From contig NC_081142.1 in the NCBI RefSeq assembly GCF_958295425.1, positions 9,901,754 through 9,965,753 of the forward strand: DNA of 64,000 nt, given 5' to 3'. Positions within the stretch are counted from its first letter, which is position 1. Each line of letters begins with the position of its first letter. Both the position numbers and the translations under genes were made by a program. Below are positions 38,665 through 52,135 of this stretch, in pieces. Source of the stretch: Solea solea (Eukaryota; Chordata; Actinopteri; Pleuronectiformes; Soleidae). The notes beneath the pieces are model-generated. The model was not told the origin of the DNA. It made no database searches and saw only the letters and a list, made by a program, of their open reading frames with translations.

Positions 38665-41059
38665 CCCTTATCTTTTATTTATCTATCTAATATTGTAGGT
38701 TTGCAGCTGCAATAATAACAATAATTGCATGAAAAGGTATTCGATATAATAAATATGAATACAGTTTAATATAGGAAAATAAAAGAAATAAATATATTAT
38801 ACTTATAAATAAGTCATTTTTAAAAATAATCCTTAAAATGAAATTGGAATTTTGTATTTATTTATACACACATCTCTTTGAAATGGCTAGTTTAAAATAA
38901 TATTCATGTTGCAGAAATAGCAGTAAATATACATTATTGTGCACAAATTTGCTCTCATCGTGTTTTATGTTGCAATCATTTGCCATCTTTAAAGAGTAGG
39001 GAGTCATATTTAACGTTTAGGAAACACTTCTGGAGCTGAAGGGCTCTTCTGACTTCGTTTCCATATATCCATAGCAACCAAACTTTGATTTTCACGGTCA
39101 TTTGTTTGTGGGTTTGCAAACCATAATGTCATGTTTCCAGTTTCCGTGAGTCCAAAACGAACATGATACACAGCCCTGTGAGATTGGTTGTCCACAAGGC
39201 TATAGGTAAGAACAAGTCACTACATTTAGAAAGTGCACAGTTTGCACTCCCAGATGCATAAAATGACCTCATTCACGCTGCGCTGTGGAACTGCTTGTTG
39301 GGCAAAAGGCTGAGAGCGAGAGCCACAAAGGAAATAAGACAGAGCAGGAGAGGCATTTAGTTCCATAAAAACAGACAGAGGGAGTCACAAAATGAACATC
39401 ATTAAAATTTGTATGCACTTTTTTCCTCCAAAATCCACATACATTCACTGAATGTCCCTTCCCTTTCATTCAAAAGGTGACAGAAGCCACACACCATTTG
39501 CCGGGAAGCAGTTTCTTATGAAATTCCACTGTTGGCAGTTGTGATATATGTGGTGGTGACTGTGGGCGTGAGATTCACATCTGAACCCAGTCGTACAGTG
39601 TTGACATCACCCTGCTTTTCACACATTGATGCCACTGTGATTTGTCACCCTGCTCTCACGAAGCAGAGCACAGGCAGAATGCTGAGGGACTGGAGGAGAA
39701 AACACTGGCAGAGAGAGAAATGCAAGTGTTTGTGTGAGAGAAAAACAAGCAATATCCAGCCTAATAGCATTAGCAAAGCCTTGGGGATGCAATATTATCT
39801 CGTTACTCCGACGTGTCTCTTATGTGACGTGAAACTTTTTAACACGCATTTTCTTTAAAGGGAACCTCTTTGGAAGTTGGTGACAGAGTGCATTACACAA
39901 GGTGCTAAAGCTATTCCACACATTTTCACCAGTCACACTCAGCTCTCAAATGTGCGGTGGGAATAAGAGTCGTTACTTTTCATCCCACCTTCGAGTGTGC
40001 ACTGCAAGCGCAAATACATCTTATATATAAGTATAGTATGGCACCTACTTCAAACTAAGTTCAGATCAGACTATTGTACAACATGACAACTGTTCACCTT
40101 TTTTTCAGCCACAAATTTCTGTAACTGACGATATTCCATCCACTTCACCTATATTACCAGTTGGCCTGCTGCGTGGCAAGAAGCCACTCTTTCTTTTCCT
40201 TTTATACTTCATAAAATGAATGTGGCACTTGTGGTGGACCAACACGTGCAACATCAGGAGAGATATTCCAGAGACGTGCGCCGTTGTTACCGCATCTATG
40301 CGATTATAGCTTGCCTCATACATGGTTGGACAGTTTGAGTCCAGAGATCTATGATGGACCATTTCTTATAAAGCCTGCTTGATTAGGGATAAAACATGTA
40401 CCTGTCGCAATCAAGCCGCACCTCTTGTTAGCATATGATCCCATGAGCATTAAAAGGTCTTTACCGGTGTTAGTTGGGCCTGGGTCTCATTATTTAGCTT
40501 ATTAGATCACTCATTCTCGAATAAAAACCAGTGTCACGTGCAGCTGATGAATGAAGTCGACATCAGGCAGCAGCTTTTCCTCATGTCCCATTAACAATAA
40601 TCCAGTTTGCATGGCGATAATGCAATTTTGTCGGGGATGTAATTACACGCCGAATCAATAATTGCATGCTTTTCTTAGAAATGAAGCAGAATTAGACATA
40701 TGGGACTAAAGAGATTTGGGAAATCTTATGCCAAAAACCGCTTGTCATGCTAATCATATGATTGTTACCGTTGTGAAGACACATGACTCACCTCTGACAA
40801 TGGAGAGAGAAAAATACTGATCTGGCTCTGTGTTCTGACAGGAACATGATCGATTATAATGTATGAGGGGAAATGGCACAGCTGCATTAAAGCCTGGCAT
40901 CGTCTATCGCTGAATCTGAGAGTACTGGCTATCTCAGCTATTAGCTAATAGCCTTGGATATCCAGATAACATGTTGACTAGAAGGAAAACACTCCCTGAA
41001 AGAACCTGAGATGGAAATGAGTGAGAATGTAAACGCAAAAGAGGCTAAAGAGATGACGA
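38665..41059. other. intergenic sequence, no gene seen
   Basis: AT-rich to about 39.0 kb, then average composition. Open frames are short, and none carries a recognised motif or usable splice pattern. Confidence 0.5.
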
Positions 41060-41235
41060 AAAGGGTGCGACAGAGTTGTTTTTCAACTCCAAGGTCGAGG
41101 GTTCAGTTCCCGGCTCCGCTGGTCTACATGATGTGTCCCTGGGCAAGACACTTAACCCCACTTTCCACACTGGTGAATGGCAAAGCTTGTAGTGTAAAGC
41201 AGCTGTAAGTGGTGCATAAATACAGATCATTTACC
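41060..41235 (+). mobile_element. tRNA-derived SINE
   Basis: Contains a tRNA B-box-like stretch (GTCGAGGGTTCAGTTCCCGG, about 41093-41112), then the conserved core GGGCAAGACACTTAACCCC (41142-41160). After it come GAATGGCAAAGCTTGTAGTG and GCATAAATACAGATCATTTA, the order seen in abundant teleost SINE copies ('..TGTAGTGTAAAGCGC..ATAAATACAGTCCATTTACCA'). The A-box half is degenerate. Not a functional tRNA gene. Confidence 0.75.
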
Positions 41236-41734
41236 ATTTGTGTGAGAGTGTGTGCAGGTGACATGTGGGCTGAGGAGATAAGCTCACACACACTGCTGGG
41301 TTCATCTGAGGACACCGATTCCAACACACTTTCATACCAGACTTAACTAAACCAACCACTTTTGTGTGGCACACCCAGAACACAGTGTTCCTAAAAGAAC
41401 AAAAGCCAACATTGGTCTTTTGTTTTTTTGCTTATATTGGATCTTTTTTTATCATCAATATTTAAAAAAAAAAAAATTGTGTTAAGGGGGCAGGTTGGAA
41501 ATACACCTTATTTAATTCATGTTAAAAATGCGGAGGGAGTGAAGAGGGTTTGGGAGGGATTCCTGGCTGCCTATTGAGATGCATTTGTCAACATGGCGTG
41601 TGAGAAGGACAAGAGGAGTTGGCGTGTTTGAATTGTGACCTCTATAACCGGCAGGCTCCCTCCCACTCCAAGCATGCGATCTCTCCACAAACTGAGGCCT
41701 GTTTTTCCACCACACATGGCTTCAATCGGAGGCT

Positions 41735-41765
41735 ACTGCTGCTGCTGCTGCTGCTGTTGCTGCTG
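41735..41765. repeat. CTG trinucleotide array
   Basis: About ten CTG units with one TTG interruption. Open frames through it encode homopolymers only and are not called as genes. Confidence 0.9.
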
Positions 41766-41952
41766 TGTCTACAGCTCAGGCAAAAAAAAACAACCCACAA
41801 ACCCAACCAGGTATAGCTTAACAAATCTGATTATGAAATCAGTGACTGGTAGCAGAACAAAGAAATTGACTTGTCTTTCTCCCTGTTTCATTTATTTATA
41901 TATTAAAAAGTCTGTATTTCTGTAGGCGCTTTCATGCATATACATATGTGCG

Positions 41953-41974
41953 TGCGTGTGTGTGTGTGTGTGTA
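41953..41974. repeat. GT dinucleotide microsatellite
   Basis: Short GT repeat preceded by GTGCGTGC. Confidence 0.85.
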
Positions 41975-42274
41975 CAGGCCTATATTAAATGTCTCACTCC
42001 AGCGCCAACAAGGCAAGCTGTTTACTACTTGGTTGGTCGTAAAAAGTAAATATGCAACAGTCGGGGCCTATCAAAGGCTCCTTCATTTGGTTCCCGGCTA
42101 AGATGGCTTGTGGATATGTGCTGTAATTGCCTCGGCTCAGACAGAAATTCTCTGTGGTGGATGCACGGCCAGGCTGAAAGGGCTGAGGGAAACGCTGCTG
42201 TCCTGTACACTTAAACACTCTGCAGTTGATCTGAGGCGAACCAGCGGACACACAGAGTGCAGGGGAACCATGAG

Positions 42275-42313
42275 AGAGGAGGAGGAGGAGGAGGAGGAGG
42301 AGGAGGAGGAGGG
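42275..42313. repeat. GAG trinucleotide array
   Basis: About twelve GAG units. The purine-rich strand is +. Frames crossing it (poly-Glu on +, poly-Ser/Leu on -) are repeat artefacts. Confidence 0.9.
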
Positions 42314-43321
42314 CATGTGGCTGCACACAGGACACCATCGCACACAACTACTGCAAACTAGCCTGGAGTCACACAGGTGCACTTTCTGCAGTCAAACATG
42401 CACCACTTGAGCATGTGTGAGGCATGTGTGAGGCATGTGCTCGCTCACATATAAAAGTGATTGATGACAGCAGAATTAGCAGCCGAAACTTAATAACGAA
42501 CATGTGCTCGTGGAGCTTGAGACAACGCCCATTTCAACATCTGCCATAGATCATGGCGCACATGCAATGTTTGGTTTATTCTGTACGAGCTTAGATAGAT
42601 TTAAAGCTAATTTACACTATATTTGGCCGTGAGAGGCCACAAGGAGAGATGACAGCTAACATGGTGGCAATAACATGCGCGTTTTTCAAACGAGGACAGG
42701 CGATTTTTCTACGGATGTCAACCAACGGCCCGATACAGCTGTTTCACATGTGTTAAACTAATAAGCTGTTAACACGTTTCTGCTGAAGCATCGCCACAAA
42801 GACACAACAGTCATTTCAAAAACACAATGCGCCAAATGTCTTACATATATTCTTCTCCAATAAATTATTCAGTTAAATGCTGTTGCTGATTTTTACTCAC
42901 TCCAGACTACAGTCTGTGTTTTTTTACCTGATGGACTGTGTGTGTGTGTGTGTGGATTTAGTTTTTAGCGACTTTCATGACCTTTCAAGTTGCCCCCAGG
43001 GTGATAAATAAAGTGATTTGAATTGTACCCAGTGGAGCATTTGTTATTTTGACCAGGGTGGGACTGATAGCCACACTAACATTTATACTAGATAGAACAG
43101 CACTGGTGCTCCTCTGAAGGTCATATGTTTTTGTGAACTAATAATCTCTTAACAGGTTTACAGACTGAAGTGGAAAAAACACAGGTTGTGATTATCATAG
43201 AGTTACATACTTCACAGCTGCACAGTTGTGTGTGAATTGCTCCATGCTACGTTAGATTGTGTTGATACCAAAATATAACTAAGTGGAGCTTTAAACATGT
43301 ATAGATTTTTTCCATATGGTG

Positions 43322-43343
43322 CTAACCCTAACCCTAACCCTAA
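43322..43343. repeat. interstitial telomere-like repeat
   Basis: Three full CCCTAA units with partial flanking units (CTAACCCTAACCCTAACCCT). On the minus strand this is the vertebrate telomere motif TTAGGG. Too short to mark a chromosome fusion on its own. Confidence 0.8.
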
Positions 43344-44470
43344 TTTTATGCTCACAGGCGCAAAACTCGTCTAAAAGCATTCACCACTTCTTGTCCATGT
43401 TTCTTACACATGGGAACAACTTACTGACTTAGCAGATCCAGATAAACGCTTGGAGCGTGCTCAAATATTTGAACTATTTGTACAGAAATGTTCTGTGCGC
43501 TTGACTTTAGGGTGAGTTTATTGAACCAAACTCCTTTTCTAAACAGTGGTGAGATTATGGTGTTCTACAAACCCCCCACAGTCATGAGTCTGCTGGGAAA
43601 AAGTGTTGATACAATAGCCAAAAGTCATGCAGGTGTGTGTGTCATTAAAGGTTGTTAAACTTTTACTGACATTCTATTAGGTTCATTGCATTAATTACAT
43701 TTTCCATCCACGTGAAATTGGTGGGAAAATGACAGCAGTAAAAGCAGCCACTTGTTTGCTATTTGAACAAAATGTCTTTTCAAGTCACCGAAAGATCATA
43801 AACACCATAATCTTATATTGATGATTCAAACCAACTGGTTAGCTTTGTGTTTAAGTGGGAGGGTTAAAAAAAGCATGGAAGAATAAGGAGAAGGCACAAC
43901 ACAGCAAAACAAATACAATTTGAAAATGTTCTCAAGGAAAAGACTCCAAGAAAACATGTGTGAGAAATGTGAGTGAAAATAAGAGGAGGGTTTGCCACTC
44001 ACCATGCCCACAGATCCACTACCCGGCAGATCTGAGTCACTTTAGAGTTCACATGAGGATATGGAAGACTTGACCCTTTGGGAGGAACCCAGCTGACCAA
44101 TTTCCTGACTCACTAACTAACCATCTGACTGCCTAATGTTTGACTAGACAACTGCATGGCTGCTCGACTGTGCCAACTGTGCCATTTCAGATCCATGAAT
44201 AATTTGGCATTGCAATCCTCAGAGCCCAGGTCTTCTACTGAGATCTTTGTGCAAAAAGCTGTCCTGTCATGTCCTGCTCTGTCCGTCGGCTGCAGGTTCC
44301 CTGAGCTCAAAAAGCCCAGAGAGAGAAAGAGAGAGAGAGGGATGAAAGTGAAGATCTGTCCACCCATGTTCCCACAGTCTGTCAGGAGGAAAGGAGTGGA
44401 GGCTGCTCTGTTCCCATAGAGGTCAGGAGATGTGGAGTTAACCCACCCACCCAGCCAGCCGGCAGGCAGG
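43344..44470. other. intergenic sequence, no gene seen
   Basis: Nothing supported. Short frames at 44113-44651 on both strands reflect GC-richer, low-complexity flanks of the pyrimidine tract that follows. Confidence 0.5.
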
Positions 44471-44911
44471 CTGGTAACTGCTGCCTACCTGCAACTGAAG
44501 TCACCCTCCCTCCCCTCCCTCCCCCTTTCTCCTCCCTGCAAACCTGATAAATCACTGTGGGGAGCAGCGACCCACTCAGCCACTCACACACAGCCAGGAG
44601 AAACAGTAGAGACAGAGAGAGACTTTGAGTCAGTTGTCCCAAGAGATCCACTGTCCATATGAGAGCCTAAAGCAGCATGCCAGCTTTCCTCCTTCCCTCC
44701 CTCCCTCCCTCCTTGTTCTCTCTCTCTCTCTCTCCCTCCCTGCCTCTCCTCTTTCATTCTCTCTTCAGTTTTTTTACAGCCTCTGCTGAGAAACTCTTAT
44801 TGGTGAAATTGCATTAGTCTTTAGCGAGCGAGGACTGGCTCTTAGTGCCTAATGTAATGTGTCTGTCTGTCTCTGTCTCTCTTTCTCCGCTCTCTCTTTC
44901 GCTCTCTCCCG

Positions 44912-44944
<33 letters not shown>

Positions 44945-44998
44945 GTGTCTATCAGTTTGACATGTACACGTCACATAAACACACACACACACACACAC
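44471..44998. repeat. pyrimidine-rich low-complexity tract with CT and AC arrays
   Basis: A series of CCCTCC, TCTC and CTCTC runs (44500-44945) ends in an AC array (about 44979-44998). The plus strand is almost all pyrimidine in several stretches, so mirror-repeat/triplex structures are possible. Overlapping poly-Ser/Leu frames are artefacts. Confidence 0.8.
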
Positions 44999-45799
44999 CT
45001 CCTCTCTTTCCAGCTTTTCCTCCTTCTTGTGAGTTATCGCTTAAAGGGACAATGTCTCTCTTTTCCCTCATTAATGGAGGTGCTGAGCTACTTTAAAAGA
45101 GTCCAGGTGCAGGATCATATTTCTTGGGGCTGAGAAGCATCGATTGTGTTTCTGTGTTTGCTTTGTAATTGTCTGAAATGTTGACCCGCCGTTACAGAGT
45201 GAATGGTCTGCTGTGCCACTGCAGGAGCCGTGTGGAGAGTCAATGACATGACAGAAAAAAAAAAAATTTAACCTCTTTGAGTTTGATGGCAGCAGTAAGA
45301 GAAAGGAAATGCTAATTTGACCATGTAACTGCTGGTTCTCTAGGTTTCATTTCAAAGAGATGTTTTTAGCTCGCAAACTCTGAAGTTACAGACAAGTGGC
45401 AACCAGTTGTGACGTCAACCACAAGAATCTGAACTCCCATTGTCTCTGGATTTGGGATTGATTCATTGCAATCAGGTCCCTAATGAATGATACCAGCTGT
45501 CAATGATGCTGCTGTCCACTCATATGTGCCGTCTATTTTCCTCTAAGTGAGAATTAAAGAAGACCCTAACATAGCGATTGAGACTATTAACTCGTCAGGA
45601 ACATGTTGACTGATGTTATAAATCACGTGAGAGTAAGGCTCATTTTCCCATAGTCCTCAATTCTACAGGACTTATTTTTGCAATCAGAGGAGTCGCCCCC
45701 TAGTGGCTATTCATTATATTCTTATTCCCGAGTTGTCCTCAGCCAGAAAACTTCTCTCCACTCCCCTTTAATGATTCCCGGTGAGGACCAGAGGTCATT
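44999..45799. other. intergenic sequence, no gene seen
   Basis: Average composition, no open frame or repeat of note apart from a poly-A at about 45256. Confidence 0.5.
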
Positions 45800-46326
45800 A
45801 ATTAATTAGTAATGAATTACAATTACCTGTTACTGTTTAAAATCTGTCATTTTACTTAAGTATGTTTTTTAGAAGTACTATATTTCACTACGTTTTAAAT
45901 CACATCTGTTACTGAGAGGAAAAAAAAAAGTTGTCTGCCTGAATTTAAAAAAGAAACTTCACACACTGGAAATTTTGGCAGTGAATGATAAGGACAGGTG
46001 AATTGGCACTAATTAAGGTCCCTGAGTGAGTGACATTTGTGACCTTTGACCCACTTTGACTGATACCATATTTTATTTAGTCAGCACTTTTGTAAAGGTT
46101 TGCCTTTAATTAAAACAACTCATGTGAGATTTGTGTGCCCCTTTTTGCAACTACACAAGAAAATGTATCTAAGTAACGTTTAGTACATTTTAAACAAGCT
46201 ACATTTTTACTTTAACTTGAGTACATTTTTAGACCAGTACTTTTACTTGTACTTAAGTCAAATCTAAACAAAAATAGTGGTACTTTTACTTGAGTAGAAT
46301 ATTTCAGTATTTTTTCCAACTCTGGT
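45800..46326. mobile_element. interspersed DNA-repeat copy ('GTACTTTTACTTGAGTA' family)
   Basis: AT-rich segment with recurring TACTTTTACTT and ACTTAAGT motifs (about 45853 and 46235-46300), ending TATTTTTTCCAACTCTGG. This motif set is typical of a very abundant non-autonomous repeat in teleosts. Element ends were not resolved precisely. Confidence 0.55.
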
Positions 46327-46631
46327 GAAGACTAATAAAGAAACTGCTGTGTTGTATTATGTTGTATTATGTTGTCCAAAAAACAGGCTGTTATGTCATT
46401 AATTCATAACCGTGTTTCACCTACTATATTTAGGACAAATGTAATGCAATATTTTGATATAATTTGCTGGATGGCTGGAGTGTAAATGTCTCCAAATCCA
46501 ATAGAGTCAGACAAAGCTGCTAATATTAGCTCCAATGATGGCAGCAGATGCAGCCCTGCAATTTAATATACTAATTTATTGATGTGCTTCTTCAGTTTTG
46601 AAAGTTGTACTTGTATAGGTAATAAACTATT

Positions 46632-46850
46632 TAGATCAGAATCAGTTTATTGCCGAGTTGTTATTAGCAAAAAGGGGATTTGCTTTGGTGTTTTGGTGCA
46701 GAATAAACACAGTAACAAGAAGAAATATGATTAAAGATTAAAGAAGGATCAACACATTTAAATTCAGGCAGATTAAATAGACAAAAGCAATTACTGTACA
46801 AAAGTCACCAAAAAGAGACAAAACAACAGAGACATTATGTAAATTGTGTT
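46632..46850. mobile_element. interspersed repeat copy ('AATCAGTTTATTGCC' family)
   Basis: Starts AGATCAGAATCAGTTTATTGC and continues with GGGGATTTGCTTTGGTG and GCAGAATAAACACAGTAACA. This order resembles a common fish repeat reading GAATCAGCTTTATTGCCAAG..GGAATTTGACTTGG. Probably the minus-strand view of a retroelement 3' end. Confidence 0.5.
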
Positions 46851-48447
46851 AAAGTCATGGAAATCAGCCCCATGCACACTACATCATGATCACATGGAAG
46901 CTGTGCCTAGTTACGGTTGCTAAGCTATGCTTGACTAATGGGGGGAATAGGCAGTTGTTGATCAAATGTATTTTTCTTCAACCAGGAATTGTCAGTCAGA
47001 TGTCGTTTGTCTTACAAAAATGTTATAAAACCATTTGACACAGCCAAATCTACTCCTGTCCCAAATACCGAGGCGTTAATTTGTTCAACTCTGAAACTGG
47101 AGGTCTGACAGTGTTTAAGTAGGCACGCTGAAGCAGCTTGGCTATTGGCCTTTCAGTCTGGCACTGGAGAGTGACAGGAGGCCCAGTGGAGGGAGCAACC
47201 TGTACGCAGAAAGTCACAGGTTTGATCACCACAGTGTGTCCAAAACAGATTTTCCATTCTTCTGTGGTGTCTTTAAAAAGATTCTAAACCCCTTACACTC
47301 CCACGCAGTACATAAAAACAGCCGTGATAAAGTGACACGTGGAAGTAATTTGCCATTAAAATACAGAATATGTGGCAACTACTTAAAAACACTCAGCAGG
47401 GACATCCTAATGATGTCCTTTTCAGGGAGAAACATGGCTCCTGGTGGCTCCCTGCTGTAAATCTAAAAGGAGAACAGGGCAGCATCAAAGATGAGACTGT
47501 ATTTCAAAGAGTATTACATGTCCAGACATAACATTCATTAATTAAACTCTTGTGTGCGCTTTGAAGTTAGATAATATACCAAAACCATTTGGGGGGGAAG
47601 AGAACTGCAGCCCCTGCAATGTTCTTGGAGCCGTCTGTCCATTTCATAACTCACAGCTTTCTCAGTGTGACCTATCACTTCACTGCAGATACTGTAATTA
47701 CATTTCACTGTCTTTCACAGAGTTCACTGCAATGGAGGCTAATGATGCAGGAGTTTCTCCATCCAAATGATAAACATGATCAGCATGTAGTCGATCATTC
47801 ACTCGTTCTTTGGTCAGTGTAGGAATTCATTCATTTGGAATGACGGCAGCCATTTTGACAGGTGACAATAGCAAAATCAATATGGACATAATTGCATGAA
47901 TTAGGGCTTGGTTCCATTTAGCTTCAGTTTTGGAATGTACGCTGGATCCCTGTTGCACTGCCCTACTTTACATTAACTAAGCAGTGTGGATGTGTCGGGT
48001 AACACCTGAGCTTTTCTTGCTCAAACAGCAAAATGGCTGCTGGCGCAAAAGGGCCAACAGCAGGCTACGCTGCAACCGATGCATCTCATACGATAAAATA
48101 CTGAATTTATGAGTTAGATAAAAAAAATATTTCTCGAACAAATTATGAACCATAGCTTTAATAGTCCTATATTACAGTCACATTTGATTAATGACTTTAA
48201 GACATTAAGGGTATAGTTTTACTGATAAAGTTACAGACATTTATCAATTGGCCCAGCAGTTCTTGTTATTTTCCAGCTGATCTGATTATCATCAACCTGC
48301 AACTTCGACTGTACTTGTGTGTGGTTCATTGCTCTCATCAATCCACTTAGCTGCAGCTGTGTTCAGTGAAAAATCTTTACTGTAAACATTACCCATAACA
48401 CAGTGCAGCAATCAGTGGCTACATAAACATACATTTCCCTCATAAAG

Positions 48448-48479
<32 letters not shown>

Positions 48480-51400
48480 AGCTAAAAGGAGAGTGATTAT
48501 TGAACACGTAACATGACTCCACATGAACATTAGCGCAGCTTCCTAATGGCTGAATGTGTAAAGAGGCAAATGCTTGATAAATGTTCAAGAATTAATAATG
48601 AATGATTATTAACAATGATGGTTTTTGACATTTTTCAAATCAACAGCCGTTCTAGCACAGCATAAGACATATCTTGCAGTAATTATTTAATACTTTAAGT
48701 ACCACAAAAGTACAACTTTATTGACATTCCCTGTATTAGGGAGGAGGCAGACATCTTATGGATATCTTAAACCCAGCAAATAAAGCCTGACTGTAAGAAA
48801 TTACTGCCCACTCTTAAAACTGCATAAAATTAATTAGCACTTATGAGAGCAAAAGCTTCACGGTGATGGAACTGGACGTGGCATGACAACATTAATCACC
48901 GATGCCGTCTCAGCACAAAACACGCTATCTTTCAACTCAGTAATGGGTGATCATTACTCAGGCCAAGGTGCTGATGGCTGCCTATACTTCTCATAGTTTC
49001 CCTCTGTGGTTATTTGTTTGTTTAAACTAGTCTGAAGCATTCAGAGTTTCCAGCAGTCTGAGCCAGGATTAGGGCAGGGTGAGACACGGTGACTGACTGG
49101 GATCACACCCTCATTTACACGTCATTGTACAGAGCAACGCTTCACATTTCTATGTAAGGGCTTATGTCACATCATGTGTGTATAATGTGGCCTTAAATAA
49201 AACACCTGTGCTCTGAGGATTCACCTCTACACAATAAACCAGCAGTGCAGGATATGTGTATGTTACAATATATTATAGCATAAGAGTCCTTAATTCAAAT
49301 CAAGTTTTTATAGACCAATAGTGACGTGTAAATAAAATTAAATGGGTTTAATAATTTGGTACAAATGGCACAGATGGTGCCAATCTCTCTACTAAAACCT
49401 CTGCAATTTTGCTTTGCTTCTACTACTACTGCATATTTTAAAGGTGATGTTTACTTTATTTATGCTGGGTTCCATCTGCATTTACTCTGACACCGTGGCA
49501 TCTACAGTGATGCTTACCCTTCTGGTGGAATCTCACAAGTGTCATTTTCGAGCAGGGACAAAAAGAGGGTCAGGGAAGAAGAGGTTGAAGTGTCTTGTTT
49601 CCAACGTGGCATCATCTTCATGTGCAGGAGGGTTCAGCCTTTTTTTAAGGTAATGTCACATTGTTACATAAGGAAACTCTGTCTACTGAACTGACAGGCG
49701 TTGCTGAGCTGTCTTTTGTGGCAAACTTGTCAAACTAAATCTCAAGTCAGATCTACCATCCATTAAGAGGAGCAGACCTGAAGAGTCCTTTCTAACATAC
49801 TTTGGGGATTATTATATATTGGACAGCAGACTGATGACATGCATCAAAGGTCCCTGATCGGGTGCCTTAACCAAGAGTTTTCTATTACAGTGTCTAAAGT
49901 TACTTCAGTCTCCTATCATTGTCTGACCAGAATGTATTTAGGACTGAGTGTAGGTCATATGTGTTTAGCAGCAGTCAGTGGTCAACACACACTTACTGTA
50001 GCTGCATGCAATGGTAAAGGAGAAAATAGTCTAAATTAGTGTTGAACTCATGTTCTGCTGTAGTTCCATCCAGAACCTTGGTTTCTCTCAGCAAACCAGC
50101 CAGTGTTTGCACAGACAGACAGAGTCACAACCTTATTTATCACAATACATGTGTTTGTTTGTTTGTTCACCACACGAGACTCACAATGGGATTGAGTTGT
50201 TCCTTTCATACAGATATTTAGTGGGGGCATACTTCATGTGGAAGGCCATAGATATTTCCCACATCATCCAAATTTAAGGAAACGCATATAGCAACACTGG
50301 TTATGTAGTTATGTTAACCACAACATAACCTGTTTGGAGTGTCTTGTGCATTCTACCCCTTGTAACTCAGTTTCAAGGTTCAATAGTAAACATGAAAAAT
50401 AAGGCTGGGCCTGAGTCCCCACCGTACATATAAGCCTGATGACTAAATAATGCAACTTTATAGCTTGAATAACCCACATAAGTCAAGTAAAAGGGACTTC
50501 CCATGCCAGATGTTTTTCTCTTACAAAGTATTTGCACGTCATGAATAAGTTTCAAACACGTATACAGCTGTCACATCAGCAGCTGTTTTCTCAGTTTCAC
50601 TTATGTCGATTACACATGTTTTTGACAAAAAGCTTACAAAAAGGACCTTCCTCAAATCTTCTTGTTGCTGCATGATATCCAGTTCTCAAGTCTGCACTTC
50701 TGTGATCAAGGTTTTTTTTTTTCTTTCTGAATGCTTGTTTTTGTTTACAGACTTGTAAATCTCAGATCAGGCCAAGATTTATTCACTTGTTGCAGTAAAT
50801 ATTTGTTCTGCTTCTGTCCTATTGCTCCTGTGTTTTGATATGGCATCACACACTGACTGAGCGGAAAGATCGGGAGGTGAGGCCGATGACAGATTGATGG
50901 AGACAGACAGCCTGGCGGCCGGTCTTTGACTTTTCCAGGGTGGGCTGAAGACAGTGCCAGCAGGGATGCCATGCATGGTGCTGTGCCGGGAAAAGAAACC
51001 TACGCAATAAACGGGGGAGGCAACACACACAGACACAGACACACATTCATGCGCACACTTACACTTGCCTGACACTTGTTATATGCAGGGATTTCAGGGA
51101 CGTGAAACTATGATATGCATGCACACAAACACACGCACATGCAGGGATTTCCATGGACACCCAGTTACAAACTAAGCTTTTATAAAAACACTCACACTCA
51201 CGCACACATACACACACACACACATAACCTATGCAAATGAGCTCAAGAGGCTCCATGGCATGTGGCAGATGCCCAATCCTCCTGCCCACATCCTGTTTCC
51301 AGACTGAACCAGTGCTCGGCTTTTCCAGAGGCACCGACGGGGCAGTGGCAGGGCCGCAGATGAAAAATGACACTGATGAAAGAGAGGTTTTCAGTGTTTA

Positions 51401-51689
51401 TCACCTCTGTTTTCTCTCTAAATATGAAAATGTGATGACTTCCAATCCCTTGTAAATCATGCCCAGGTATTTACATCTGCATATACTGTATAAGCTTCAT
51501 TCACACACAAACACACACACACACACACATACATCCATTTTCCCTACCCAGCAGACATGAGAGTGTGTAATTCAGTTTGTTACTCAGGGGAAGTTAAGGC
51601 ATAGCAGGATGTTGCTGAGACAGACCTCAGATCATCAAGCTATAGACATTTCAGTTATATTTCCACTTTCCGAGGAGCTCCCTTTCTTT
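46851..51689. other. intergenic sequence, no gene seen
   Basis: No supported exon. It includes an AAC array (48448-48479), a 10-base poly-T near 50711, and several short AC-rich stretches at 51020-51230 and 51500-51530. Open frames over the AC stretches are repeat artefacts. Confidence 0.5.
48448..48479. repeat. AAC trinucleotide array
   Basis: Ten or more uninterrupted AAC units. Confidence 0.9.
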
Positions 51690-52135
51690 AGCTGCTCTCA
51701 AAGTTTGGCTAAATTATTTAGAAAAAGCAACACGCACTCATTTGGACAGCCTAAAAAAATCTTTAACCATAACCAGTTAATGCCTAACCTAAACCCTAAC
51801 CTCAACCAAACCACAATGTAAACATAACCAGTTCCTCAGAAATGAGGTTCTGCCTTATTAGGATCAGCTTTTGGTCTCTATGAGGACTACTGGTCAGTAA
51901 ACACACACACATACACGCACACACACAGGTTTGTGCAGTTATTCTTGTAAGGACACTGCACTGAATTTCACTCATATGGACAGCCTAACCAAAACAACCA
52001 TGGCCTAACTCTAACCTTTACCTAACCACAATTCAAATCGTAGCCTTAATCTTAGTCAGAGCCCCAACAATTAGTTTCTGCCTCACTATGAACAGGCTTT
52101 GGTCTCCGTGAGGACCACTGGTCCCATCAAGGTTG
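51690..52135. repeat. second copy of the GAGGAC/CCTAACC repeat
   Basis: Holds two internal units, each with CCTAACC-type runs followed by a phrase of the type TTTGGTCTC(T/C)(A/G)TGAGGAC(T/C)ACTGGTC (about 51868-51896 and 52098-52125), separated by AC arrays. It resembles 20540-21092 in composition and motifs. Confidence 0.6.

Noticed and set aside
41093..41130. Possible tRNA gene
   Set aside because: Only the B-box-like half is present, followed by a SINE core; no cloverleaf can be drawn.
42108..42410. Frame with a poly-Glu run
   Set aside because: Translation of the GAG array.
44382..44651. Minus-strand frame with leader-like start (MDLLGQLTQSLSLSLLFLL)
   Set aside because: Encoded by low-complexity purine/pyrimidine sequence, with no acceptor/donor or downstream exon.
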